DNA from: an uncultured SAR86 cluster bacterium
GTDB lineage: Bacteria > Pseudomonadota > Gammaproteobacteria > Magnimaribacterales > Magnimaribacteraceae
Direction: 5' to 3'
Assembly: GCA_937773605.1 (NCBI GenBank)
Contig: CALJVP010000011.1
Span: forward strand, 1 to 57,970
Length of the DNA: 57,970 bases
Shown here: positions 25,766 to 33,512 of the stretch, in pieces
How positions within the stretch are numbered: position 1 is the first letter of the stretch
Layout: the number at the start of each line of letters is the position of its first letter
Made by a program: the position numbers and the translations under genes
Notes under the pieces: generated by a model
Told to the model about the DNA's origin: nothing
Databases searched by the model: none
What the model saw: the letters and a program-made list of their open reading frames with translations, nothing else

Positions 25766-26545
25766 CTACTTCTGACTTAATTTTGAAGTAAGGTATTTAT
25801 AAGCATCTTCTACACTGCTGGTAATAAAAAATAGATCTAAATCCTTTTTATCTATCACTCCGTAATCCACTAAAATTTCAAAATTAATTAAACTAGTCCA
25901 ATAGTCTTCTCCAAAAAGGACTATTGGCAGGTCTTTCTTAATTTTTCCAGTTTGTATAAGAGTAAGGATCTCAAAAAATTCATCCAGAGTTCCAAAACCA
26001 CCCGGCATAATTACAAACGCTTCTGATAAATAGGAGAACCAAAATTTTCTGGTGAAAAAATAGTGAAACTCAAAGTTTAATTCGGAAGAAACGTAAGGGT
26101 TTGGTTCATTTTCAAAAGGCAAGGAGATTCCCAGAGCAACAGACTTAGCTCCCACTTCGTTCGCTCCTCGATTAGCCGCTTTCATTATTCCAGGTCCTCC
26201 GCCTGAACAAACCACGTACTTTTGATCTTCTTCATTTAAATTCATAGACCACTCCGAGAGTTGTCTTGAAAGTTCTCTTGTGGCTTCGTAGTACTTGGCT
26301 AATTTAAGATTAACACCACTTACTTTGTCGGACTGCTGATGTGTATTGGATTCTTCAGGCGAAGGTGCCCTTGCCGATCCGAAGATTACTATCGTATTTT
26401 TAATCTTTTCTTCTTCAAATTGTTTTTTGGGATATACATACTCAGATAAAATTCTAAGGGTTCTGGCGTCTTTGCTGTTAAGGAAGTCTAGGTTGTTGTA
26501 AGCCTTTGTTGGTTCGGTATCTTTGGTATTCTTAGTGTCAGTCAC
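25766..26545 (-). CDS. LOG-family Rossmann protein (cytokinin-activating phosphoribohydrolase-like)
   Basis: A 259-residue protein with the LOG/TIGR00730 motifs: IVIFGSARAP near residue 50, CSGGGPGIMKAANRGA, FFTRKFWF and PGGFGTLDEFFE (the PGGxGTxxE signature). Family enzymes hydrolyse the N-glycosidic bond of nucleoside 5'-monophosphates. The motif set is complete, so activity is plausible, but the bacterial substrate is not established. It carries a 45-residue acidic/polar N-terminal extension. Cytoplasmic, with no operon partner visible. Confidence 0.85.
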   Translation of the reverse strand: MTDTKNTKDTEPTKAYNNLDFLNSKDARTLRILSEYVYPKKQFEEEKIKNTIVIFGSARAPSPEESNTHQQSDKVSGVNLKLAKYYEATRELSRQLSEWSMNLNEEDQKYVVCSGGGPGIMKAANRGANEVGAKSVALGISLPFENEPNPYVSSELNFEFHYFFTRKFWFSYLSEAFVIMPGGFGTLDEFFEILTLIQTGKIKKDLPIVLFGEDYWTSLINFEILVDYGVIDKKDLDLFFITSSVEDAYKYLTSKLSQK

Positions 26546-26643
26546 AACCGAACTATACGCTTTTAAAAGTAATTTAGGATAAGAAAAAAGATCTATAGTT
26601 AATGAAACTTCTGATTAATAATTAAATCTAGCTGACTTTTGAA

Positions 26644-27744
26644 TTAAAAAGATTTTCTAAAGACTAGGTTCAGCGTATTCTTGAGTTCCATTTGTGGGCC
26701 ATTAAGTTTTTGTTTTACTGGCACAACAAATTCTAAACCAAGGCTATTTCCAGAACCCACTTGAAGTAAACGATTAACGCCAAAAGCAACCTCATATGTC
26801 TTTCCACCATAATTCTCAGGGTTAGAAGTTTGCACCGGCGCCATAATTTTAACGTCTCTTCCCTCTAAAGAGTCTTGATGAAAAAAACTGCCCCTTAAAG
26901 ATAAAGACAATTGATCAGACACATCTTTGCTGATCCAGAAATTTAAGGACGTACTATCTCCAAAATTCCATTCTCCTTTATCAATGGCTTGTTTATTTTT
27001 TATCTGACTGCCGTAAGACCAATCCTTATCTATTTTTGTAAAAGTCATGGCAGAAATAAGGGAAGTGGATTTATCACCCGTTTGCATTGCATAAGGAAAA
27101 CGAGCATTCATTTTCATGCTCATAGGATTAAGAATTTCACCTTCAGTATCATTAGATCCAATTGATTTTTCCAATCCAACCTCTAGATGTAATTTATAAG
27201 CTTTCGTTTCCTTTATCCTAATTAAAGAAGATAAACTAAAACTAGAAAGATCAGCTGTTTGAGTACTAAAAGAACCCACCAAAGCCCTATCTCCCATAGC
27301 CTTATAACTATTTAGGTTCATGCTCTTACTTAGGTAAGTGGCCATAAACATCAGCGTGTGTTGGTCGCTTAAGCCGTACATTCCTTCCAACATTGTCATG
27401 TCCATGTTCATCTTTTGTGGAACTGCACTTAATTTTGGAAGCATAGAGCCATCGGTGTATGGATTGGGTAAAGAAATAATTTGCTGATCTGAAAGTCTTT
27501 TACCAAGATCGCTGTTTTGCTTCATGTTCATCCTCATTCTCTTAATAGAAAACATGAGCTGCCCTTTCTTGTGGTATTCACCACCCATAATTCCTGAAGG
27601 AGCGTGATGCGAAGCTTTATGCATTTCATGGCCTTTCATATGAGAATGACTCATCTCCATTTCTTCAGAAGAAATATTCATGGAGAAAGAGAAAACCAAT
27701 GAGAGAACAAAGCTAGGGAGAAAAGGATATCTTCTTTTTAACAT
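26644..27744 (-). CDS. Exported Met/His-rich beta-barrel protein, possibly metal-related
   Basis: A 366-residue protein with a signal peptide (PSFVLSLVFSFSMNISS). Residues 30-60 are rich in Met and His (MEMSHSHMKGHEMHKASHH), typical of copper/silver-binding segments. The rest is rich in alternating hydrophobic strands with GYK/YGL repeats and ends NLVFRKSF with a terminal Phe, so it is probably an outer-membrane barrel. It resembles transporters sometimes found beside copper-resistance genes, but no such genes are adjacent here. Function is inferred, not recognised. Confidence 0.65.
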   Translation of the reverse strand: MLKRRYPFLPSFVLSLVFSFSMNISSEEMEMSHSHMKGHEMHKASHHAPSGIMGGEYHKKGQLMFSIKRMRMNMKQNSDLGKRLSDQQIISLPNPYTDGSMLPKLSAVPQKMNMDMTMLEGMYGLSDQHTLMFMATYLSKSMNLNSYKAMGDRALVGSFSTQTADLSSFSLSSLIRIKETKAYKLHLEVGLEKSIGSNDTEGEILNPMSMKMNARFPYAMQTGDKSTSLISAMTFTKIDKDWSYGSQIKNKQAIDKGEWNFGDSTSLNFWISKDVSDQLSLSLRGSFFHQDSLEGRDVKIMAPVQTSNPENYGGKTYEVAFGVNRLLQVGSGNSLGLEFVVPVKQKLNGPQMELKNTLNLVFRKSF

Positions 27745-27776
27745 ACTAATTATTTCTATGAATTAAATGAATTTCT

Positions 27777-29015
27777 CTATAAGCCTTTACTTAGAGCAGA
27801 GAAAGAATCTGAAGCTATTTCAAGAATGTTCTCCAAATCTTCTTTGTCATGAGTAGCAGAGATGAAATGATTATGATAATTCACCATGTATAAACCGCGT
27901 TTTAAACATTCATCTATCCAAGAATTATGAACTTTAATATCCACATTGTTCAAGCGAAAATAAGGCATAGTAGGGACTCCAGAAACCACTAGTTCAAATT
28001 GATTCTCCTGAGCAACTTTTACTAATCCACTTTTAAGATTATTTCCAAATTCTTCCATTTTGTTTACGGCATCTATTTTTTGCAATTCCAGCAAGGTTGC
28101 TTTGGCAGCGGCCATAGGAGCGGCATTAAAGAACTGTGTCCCTGTAAAGTAAACTGCTTCAGCTGATTTCTTTAAGTGGTCAGCTCCAACCAAGGCTGAG
28201 ATAGGATACCCATTACCCATGGCCTTTCCTAAGCACACAAGGTCAGGCTTGAACCCATAGGCTTCATTAGATCCTGCTAGATTGATCCTGAATCCTGCTC
28301 TTACATCATCAACTATAAGGACAATGCCATTCTGCCTGCAAAGTGACTCCACTTTCTGCCAGTATTGGTCTTCCGGTAATACGTTATCTTTAAGAACGGG
28401 ATGGTGATAAGGAGACGATATAAAACAAGCAATTTGATTAGGATTCTCAGATATCGCTCTTTCTAATTCATCTATAGCATTCCATTCAATATCTATTATT
28501 TCATCGGTATCCGAAGGGATGGTGCCAGGACTGTTATTTCTTTGCATCCAAGATGCTACTCCATGGTAACCATCATTAATCTTGATTATTTTTTCTCTAC
28601 CAGTTTCAGCTCTAGCTACCATTATTGCCAAAGAAGTACTGTCTCCGCCATTTTTACCAAAAAGAGCCCAATCGGCAACTGCAACCATATCAACTAGAGT
28701 TTCTGCCAACTCAATCATCACTGGAGAAGCCAGACTAACAGTATTGCCAAGATCGTATTGTTGCTGAGCAGCTTTATCCACAACAGGATTGTTATAGCCC
28801 AAGATCATGGGGCCATAGGCGCACATCAGGTCAATAAATTTATTTCCATCAACATCCCAAAAATAAGAATCTTTAGCTTTGGAAAAAAATTTAGGAGCAG
28901 ACTCGCCAACTGAATACTTGTAATGTCCAAAAATTCCTCCTGGAATTACAGCCTTTGCTTTCAAAAAGAGTTCGTCTGATCTAGTCAACTTGTTATTTTC
29001 TTTGGACATTAGCAA
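27777..29015 (-). CDS. Class III PLP-dependent aminotransferase (glutamate-1-semialdehyde aminomutase-like)
   Basis: A 412-residue fold-type I PLP enzyme. The internal aldimine lysine is Lys264 in LGKAMGNGYP. The PLP-stacking segment is DGYHGVASWM at 148-157, and the cofactor ring contact lies in IVDDVRAGFR (236-243), where Asp replaces the common Glu of DEV. The N-terminus KLTRSDELFLKAKAVIPGGI matches aminomutase-like enzymes. It is not adjacent to heme genes, and the substrate pocket cannot be assigned. True hemL is likely elsewhere. The start could be Met3. Confidence 0.8.
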   Translation of the reverse strand: MLMSKENNKLTRSDELFLKAKAVIPGGIFGHYKYSVGESAPKFFSKAKDSYFWDVDGNKFIDLMCAYGPMILGYNNPVVDKAAQQQYDLGNTVSLASPVMIELAETLVDMVAVADWALFGKNGGDSTSLAIMVARAETGREKIIKINDGYHGVASWMQRNNSPGTIPSDTDEIIDIEWNAIDELERAISENPNQIACFISSPYHHPVLKDNVLPEDQYWQKVESLCRQNGIVLIVDDVRAGFRINLAGSNEAYGFKPDLVCLGKAMGNGYPISALVGADHLKKSAEAVYFTGTQFFNAAPMAAAKATLLELQKIDAVNKMEEFGNNLKSGLVKVAQENQFELVVSGVPTMPYFRLNNVDIKVHNSWIDECLKRGLYMVNYHNHFISATHDKEDLENILEIASDSFSALSKGL

Positions 29016-29079
29016 ATTAGAACAGTTTTCTTGGTAAATGAGAAATTATTCATGTTGAAGCTTTTAGTAAAAATTTAAA

Positions 29080-29942
29080 CTAGATAATAACCTGGCTAAC
29101 GACCCAAAAATTCACAATCCCTACTTTCACACCATAAGAAAATATAGTATTACATAAGTATGCATCTTCAAAAATAACACCATCAATAGTAGCATCCGTA
29201 AAGTCAGCAGAGTCTAGAATTGTATCTATGAAGCTTGCACCTTTTAAATCAGAACCCTTAAATAATGCATCAGTCAGTTTTGAACTTGTAAAATTTACTC
29301 CCAACAAAGAACTATTACTAAAATCTGCTCCTTGTAAATTTGAACCACTTAAATTAGCGCCATCTAGATTTTTATCTTTAAAGCTATGGAAAGAGAAGTC
29401 GCAATACAAGCAAGAGTTATTATTCTCTAATTCCAATAAATTATCTTGAAGGAGAGGGTTGGTTTTATCTTCCATTAGCTGATCTACACCTTCAAGTCCT
29501 TCAAAAAGCTCTGGGTTACTAATCATATCTTTGCTCATATCTTGTATCATCTCTTGCATCAGAAGAATCGAAACTTCCATGATTTCATTTGCAATAAGGG
29601 GTTGCTTCTTCATGAAAGACTGACCTGAATTGCTCTTGATAAAGGCATAATATGCATCTATCTCTTCTTCTGTAAAAGATTCTCCATATATATCTTTCAA
29701 TTCTTCTTTAAGCTGCATTAAATAGTTATTCATATATGGTTCCGTAATCGCCATCAATTTATCTAAGTTAGAAGCTTCGATGCCAGAAAATAACAAGGCC
29801 TGTTTGGACATTTCTATAGCAATATCTCAAATTCAGAGTTCATTTCTGAGTCAATAATTGATCCTATTTTATCTTCTACAGTAATCTCGCTGAATATAGC
29901 GAGTGATAACATCAGGGAGATACAAAGAACTATTTTTTTCAT
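29080..29942 (-). pseudogene. DUF2059 plus pentapeptide-repeat protein, frameshifted after its signal peptide
   Basis: A short frame (29814-29942, 42 residues) starts with a clear signal peptide, MKKIVLCISLMLSLAIFS, and then EDKIGSIIDSEMNSEFEI. It stops at TAG (29814-29816). The main frame (ending 29080) opens as MSKQALLFSGIEASNLDKLM, a DUF2059-like helical domain, followed by five-residue repeats of the A(D/N)(L/F)xx type (ANLSG, SNLQG, ADFSN, VNFTS and others, residues about 150-220). The two frames fit end to end if one base is added around 29817-29832, giving about 287 residues. A signal peptide with its mature domain in another frame implies a frameshift. DUF2059 is a predicted periplasmic helical domain, and pentapeptide repeats form a right-handed helix. 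Confidence 0.8.
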
Positions 29943-30111
29943 AAACTAACTATACATCTTTAACTAAAAAATATGATTAAAGAAGCATACAAACTTGGTG
30001 GACCTTATGGTTAAGAATTGGAACAACCTATATCCTAAGTTCCTTTTCCTTCATAACTACTCAGAGAACAACTTAAATTTAGATTTCACATAATAATTGA
30101 GAGTTTTTTCA

Positions 30112-30594
30112 TTAGAAACAGTTAACTTTTAAAATCTGACCACTGGGTCCATTTCTTAAGCTCTGCCAGAAGGTAATAATATAGGACTGTTTCCATCCAG
30201 AGGATTTAGTTACGTCACAAAATTTATAACCATATCTTTCTAATTCTGATTCTGATACTCCTGGATTTTCTATCCATAAGGAGTTGTCCTGCCCCCAATA
30301 AGCCTGAAAACCCTGCTCATTTAGTATATCTATTAATTGAGCTCTATGTTTATCGTTAGGATCTTCTAAGGGTGTTGTTTTTTGTTGTTCTGCCGTAAAG
30401 TCTTCAGTGGATAAAGAAGTCTCTGAATCATCATATAAAAAATAACTGACTACAATGACTATAAAAAGTAATGCAAATATTTGACTTAAGCAGCCTGGCT
30501 CAGCCTTTTCTTTTTTCTGCTCTTTGGGATTTGACTCTTCTAGCTTCTCTAACCTTTCTTTTAATTCTTTTATTTCTTCATCTTTATCGCTCAT
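30112..30594 (-). CDS. Hypothetical single-pass membrane protein with coiled coil
   Basis: A 160-residue protein not recognised by sequence. Residues 1-27 are strongly charged and heptad-like (DEEIKELKERLEKLEES). A membrane helix follows at about residues 36-57 (SQIFALLFIVIVVSYFLY), then a hydrophilic C-terminal domain with two Cys (FCDVT and the terminal VNCF). Topology would put the coiled coil in the cytoplasm and the domain in the periplasm. It lies 70 bases upstream, in transcription order, of nothing recognisable. Function unknown. Confidence 0.55.
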   Translation of the reverse strand: MSDKDEEIKELKERLEKLEESNPKEQKKEKAEPGCLSQIFALLFIVIVVSYFLYDDSETSLSTEDFTAEQQKTTPLEDPNDKHRAQLIDILNEQGFQAYWGQDNSLWIENPGVSESELERYGYKFCDVTKSSGWKQSYIITFWQSLRNGPSGQILKVNCF

Positions 30595-30664
30595 CTTATC
30601 CCCTTATCTCCCCTAGCCTAGTTAACAGACATTCCATTGTTATTAGTAGGGTTAGTTTTTTCAT

Positions 30665-30904
30665 TTAAAAGTTATCTCTTTCATCATTTACTACTTCTTC
30701 GTCAGCATCTTTTCTATTCCACGGAAAGAAAGCAAATTCTCTATTTATTATGCTATCTAGGATCCCAAAAATAACCAAAGGTGCAACAAAAACATAAAGA
30801 GACAAATCTTCAAGAAATTGAAGACCAAGAATTGCTTGTACTTCATAGATAGCAAAGCTTACAAAAATGAAACACATGTAATGCAGGCCCTTCCAAATAT
30901 TCAT
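30665..30904 (-). CDS. Small hypothetical membrane protein
   Basis: A 79-residue protein with two hydrophobic segments (residues about 9-25 and 37-55) and a charged C-terminal tail ending KDADEEVVNDERDNF. Not recognised. It precedes the coiled-coil protein gene on the same strand with a gap of about 70 bases, so the two might be co-transcribed. Confidence 0.5.
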   Translation of the reverse strand: MNIWKGLHYMCFIFVSFAIYEVQAILGLQFLEDLSLYVFVAPLVIFGILDSIINREFAFFPWNRKDADEEVVNDERDNF

Positions 30905-30995
30905 TTGTTAACTATATCATGGTTAAATCAGCCTAGGTTTGTACCCAGTCAATAGAGTTAAAGTGCAGAATGTTGTTGGAACAAGGTATCTAAGA

Positions 30996-31071
30996 TGGTG
31001 GAGCTAGGCGGGATCGAACCGCCGACCTCCTGCGTGCCACGCAGGCGCTCTCCCAGCTGAGCTATAGCCCC
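30996..31071 (-). tRNA. tRNA-Ala (anticodon GGC)
   Basis: The complement folds as a cloverleaf: acceptor GGGGCTA paired with TAGCTCC, D-arm AGCTCAGCTGGGAGAGC, anticodon stem CCTGC/GCAGG with loop GTGGCAC (anticodon GGC), and T-arm with GGTTCGATCC. CCA is encoded at the 3' end (30996-30998). Length 76. Confidence 0.97.
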
Positions 31072-31109
31072 AAACAATCAAGGTATTAATTTTTTTATCT
31101 TTTCTTGTA

Positions 31110-31149
31110 TTAAAATTACCTATTCTCATGGTTTAAAATTACCATGAGA
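31110..31149. repeat. Inverted and direct repeats in front of the integrase-like gene
   Basis: A 9-bp perfect inverted repeat, TCTCATGGT (31124-31132) and ACCATGAGA (31141-31149), with an AT-rich 8-base centre. An 11-base direct repeat, TTAAAATTACC, occurs at 31110-31120 and 31133-31143. It lies 24 bases before the integrase-like start, between it and tRNA-Ala. An operator or a binding site for the encoded protein are the obvious readings. A terminator is less likely, because no plus-strand gene ends here. Confidence 0.7.
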
Positions 31150-31172
31150 CGTTAAACTTAAACTAAAAAGTA

Positions 31173-32012
31173 ATGCCAAAAATACCGAGGAACATCAAAG
31201 ATACTAGTCTAAAGAATCTTGAAGTCTTAGACAATGATGCAACCGTATATTCTGATCCCTCAAGAAAAGGTTTTCTCGTGGAAATAAACTCTCAAGGAAG
31301 AATAATTTTTTCTTATGAATACAAGTTCAATAAGAACATTAGACAAATACCCCTAGGGACTCACCCTTCTGTATCGCTAGAAAAGGCAAGAAGTAAATGG
31401 CTTGAGTCTTCAAAAAAAGTTTTAGATGGCAAAGACATATGGCTTTACGACAACGTTGAGGCACTTGAAGAAAATAAACCCAAAGAAGCAGAGGAAGTGA
31501 CTCGAATATTGTCTGAAAGTGAGATTCTCTTATTTTGGAAAAAAATTGACAGCATCAATCGATTGAGCGCCATAACAAAACTGGCGTTAAAACTTATACT
31601 CTTAACAGGGATTAAAAAAGAAGATCTTTTATTGGCAACATGGGATGACATCAATATTAAGAAAAGATCTTGGGCTTTACATTCTAAAAAAGAAATTTTT
31701 CTTAATTCACTTTCTGTTGAACTCTTATTAGAAATACAAGATTTTGAACACCATACGGCATACAGCAATACTGCTCTTAAGCAAGCAATCATCGCAAGCA
31801 ATAATAAAGTGATTAATTTAAGCCCAGGAACTCTAGACCGAGCTTTAAATGATAAGGGGTGTCAAAGATTGGGAATTAATCCCTTTACGCCTAATGATCT
31901 TGCTGAAACACACACTACATTAATTGAAGAAAATGAAAAAATGATTGCCACTTTTGGTGAGGACAAAAAGGAATATATTGCTGAATATATAAAAAGTTTG
32001 GTTGGTAATTAA
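31173..32012 (+). CDS. Degenerate tyrosine-recombinase-like protein (probable inactive integrase)
   Basis: A 279-residue protein. Residues about 10-100 match an arm-DNA-binding DUF4102-type integrase N-terminus: RQIPLGTHPSVSLEKARSKW and VLDGKD. The C-terminal half has the recombinase block LILLTGIKKEDLLLATWDDI, where the catalytic Arg of the usual LTGxRxxEL is Lys148. The second box is FTPNDLAETHTTL in place of PHDLRRT, with Asn for His and Ala244 for the catalytic Arg. No convincing tyrosine nucleophile box follows. It begins about 100 bases from tRNA-Ala, a usual integration site. I infer a remnant or repurposed DNA-binding integrase that cannot catalyse recombination. Confidence 0.7.
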   Translation: MPKIPRNIKDTSLKNLEVLDNDATVYSDPSRKGFLVEINSQGRIIFSYEYKFNKNIRQIPLGTHPSVSLEKARSKWLESSKKVLDGKDIWLYDNVEALEENKPKEAEEVTRILSESEILLFWKKIDSINRLSAITKLALKLILLTGIKKEDLLLATWDDINIKKRSWALHSKKEIFLNSLSVELLLEIQDFEHHTAYSNTALKQAIIASNNKVINLSPGTLDRALNDKGCQRLGINPFTPNDLAETHTTLIEENEKMIATFGEDKKEYIAEYIKSLVGN

Positions 32013-32503
32013 TTAAGAACTTCTTTTTGACTGATGTAAACCTTATATATTAAAAAGAAACTCGAAGAAAAAAGAACACTGGCCATTAAACTATTAGCAA
32101 AGAACGGCAAACCCATTGTAAAAGAGCTAAAGAGGCCAACAGCAGTTTGATCATACATTGGGGACCCCAGCCAAACTCCAAAATTTGTTACAAGAAAAAA
32201 AAGGGTTGGATTCAGTACGGATAATGTTAAAACCCTGGAAAAGACCGGAAGGTGAAGAATATAACTGAATAAAGTGATAAGAGTAAAGCCTCCATAAACC
32301 CAGAGCATTTGCCCATGAAAACCTATGATTAAATCCGAGATAAACATAACGGAAATTGGCAGCAGCATACCAAGCTTATCTTTTGATATAAAAGGAAGAA
32401 AAATTACAGCTGCTATTAATGGTGTAAAATTTGGTGGGTGAGGAACCAACCGACTTAATACAAATAAACCGATAAAGAATAAAGTTCCTTTTAAAATATT
32501 CAT
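32009..32503 (-). CDS. DUF6580-family membrane protein
   Basis: A 164-residue protein with five membrane helices. The N-terminus has SRLVPHPPNFTPLIAAVIFLPF, the pattern I recall for DUF6580, followed by PISVMFISDLIIGFH and VNPTLFFLVTNFGVWLGSP-like membrane segments. The fold resembles substrate-binding S components of ECF transporters. It overlaps the integrase-like gene end by four bases and is divergent from the lipase gene. Substrate unknown. Confidence 0.75.
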   Translation of the reverse strand: MNILKGTLFFIGLFVLSRLVPHPPNFTPLIAAVIFLPFISKDKLGMLLPISVMFISDLIIGFHGQMLWVYGGFTLITLFSYILHLPVFSRVLTLSVLNPTLFFLVTNFGVWLGSPMYDQTAVGLFSSFTMGLPFFANSLMASVLFSSSFFLIYKVYISQKEVLN

Positions 32504-32537
32504 AAAGTAATTTTAAACCATAAACTCAAAGAAAAAT

Positions 32538-33512
32538 ATGATTCATCATGATTCCCAATCTAGACCTAAAGCGCCATTAATTGATATAGATAGTTTTAAT
32601 TGCCCGTCTGGTGGTGATAGTTTTTTCTATAAAACCTCAGATGGAGTTAACTTAAGAATAGCGATATGGAATGAAACTTCTAGTAAAGGAACCATACTCC
32701 TCCAATCAGGTAGAACTGAGTTCATAGAGAAGTATTACGAAGTGATTCAAGAATTCGTTAACAGAGGTTTCTGCGTGGCCTTGATGGACTGGAGAGGCCA
32801 GGGTTTATCGGATCGCGTGGCAAAAGATATTCGTATAGGTCATGTTGATAATTTTAGTGATTACGATTCTGATTTTGAAGAAGTCATTAGAAAGATATAT
32901 CAAGACAGTTGTCCGAAGCCTTGGATTGTTATGGGCCATTCAATGGGAGGCTGTCTTGTGGCGTCAAGTGCTGCAAAAAATACAGATTTATTTGATGCGA
33001 TAATCCTCTGCGCTCCGATGTTAACTTTGCAGATGCCTAATTTAATAAAAAAACTTATTCATGTCTTAGGTTTCATGACAAAAATTGGTTTAAAAGAGAA
33101 AGCCCTTGCTAGACCGGAGTGGCATGAAGATGAAGGATGGCGCGAAAATCCTTTTACAGAGAATCAAGTAACTTCCGATCCAATAAGGTATGAAAGGACA
33201 ATGATGCTCATAAGAGAACACCAAGAACATGCGATAGGAGGTTTGACTGTGGGTTGGGTTTACGGTGCTCTAAAGCGGACAAGAGAAATGATTTCCCCTG
33301 GTTGGATAAAAAAGATCGAACAGCCTCTATTATTACTGAACGCAACCAAAGATAAGTTGGTGAACCCAAAAGAGAATAAAAAGATATGCAGTCAATCCAA
33401 CACGGTGACCATAGAAGACATAGACGGTGAGCATGAAATCTTAATGGAAACTGATTTGATAAGAGAACAAGCCTGGAATGCTATAGATGAATTCCTTAAA
33501 AAAACTCTATGA
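32538..33512 (+). CDS. Alpha/beta hydrolase, monoacylglycerol lipase/lysophospholipase type
   Basis: A 324-residue protein. The nucleophile elbow is GHSMGG (residues about 133-138), the oxyanion segment is LLQSGRTEF, MDWRGQGLSD precedes the elbow, and catalytic Asp and His lie in NATKDKLV and DGEHEILME. This is the Hydrolase_4 (PldB-like) group. It has no signal peptide, so it is cytoplasmic or membrane-peripheral. Convergent with gltX, overlapping its end by six bases. The likely substrate is a monoacylglycerol or lysophospholipid. Confidence 0.88.
   Translation: MIHHDSQSRPKAPLIDIDSFNCPSGGDSFFYKTSDGVNLRIAIWNETSSKGTILLQSGRTEFIEKYYEVIQEFVNRGFCVALMDWRGQGLSDRVAKDIRIGHVDNFSDYDSDFEEVIRKIYQDSCPKPWIVMGHSMGGCLVASSAAKNTDLFDAIILCAPMLTLQMPNLIKKLIHVLGFMTKIGLKEKALARPEWHEDEGWRENPFTENQVTSDPIRYERTMMLIREHQEHAIGGLTVGWVYGALKRTREMISPGWIKKIEQPLLLLNATKDKLVNPKENKKICSQSNTVTIEDIDGEHEILMETDLIREQAWNAIDEFLKKTL

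Noticed and set aside
29972-30010. A 12-residue open frame starting MIKEAYKLGG
   Set aside because: Too short, without a clear ribosome-binding site or context to support it.
30940-31172. A prophage or island attachment site at tRNA-Ala
   Set aside because: I see no duplicate of the tRNA 3' end in the window and no other phage genes. The integrase-like gene is on the 5' side of the tRNA and appears inactive.
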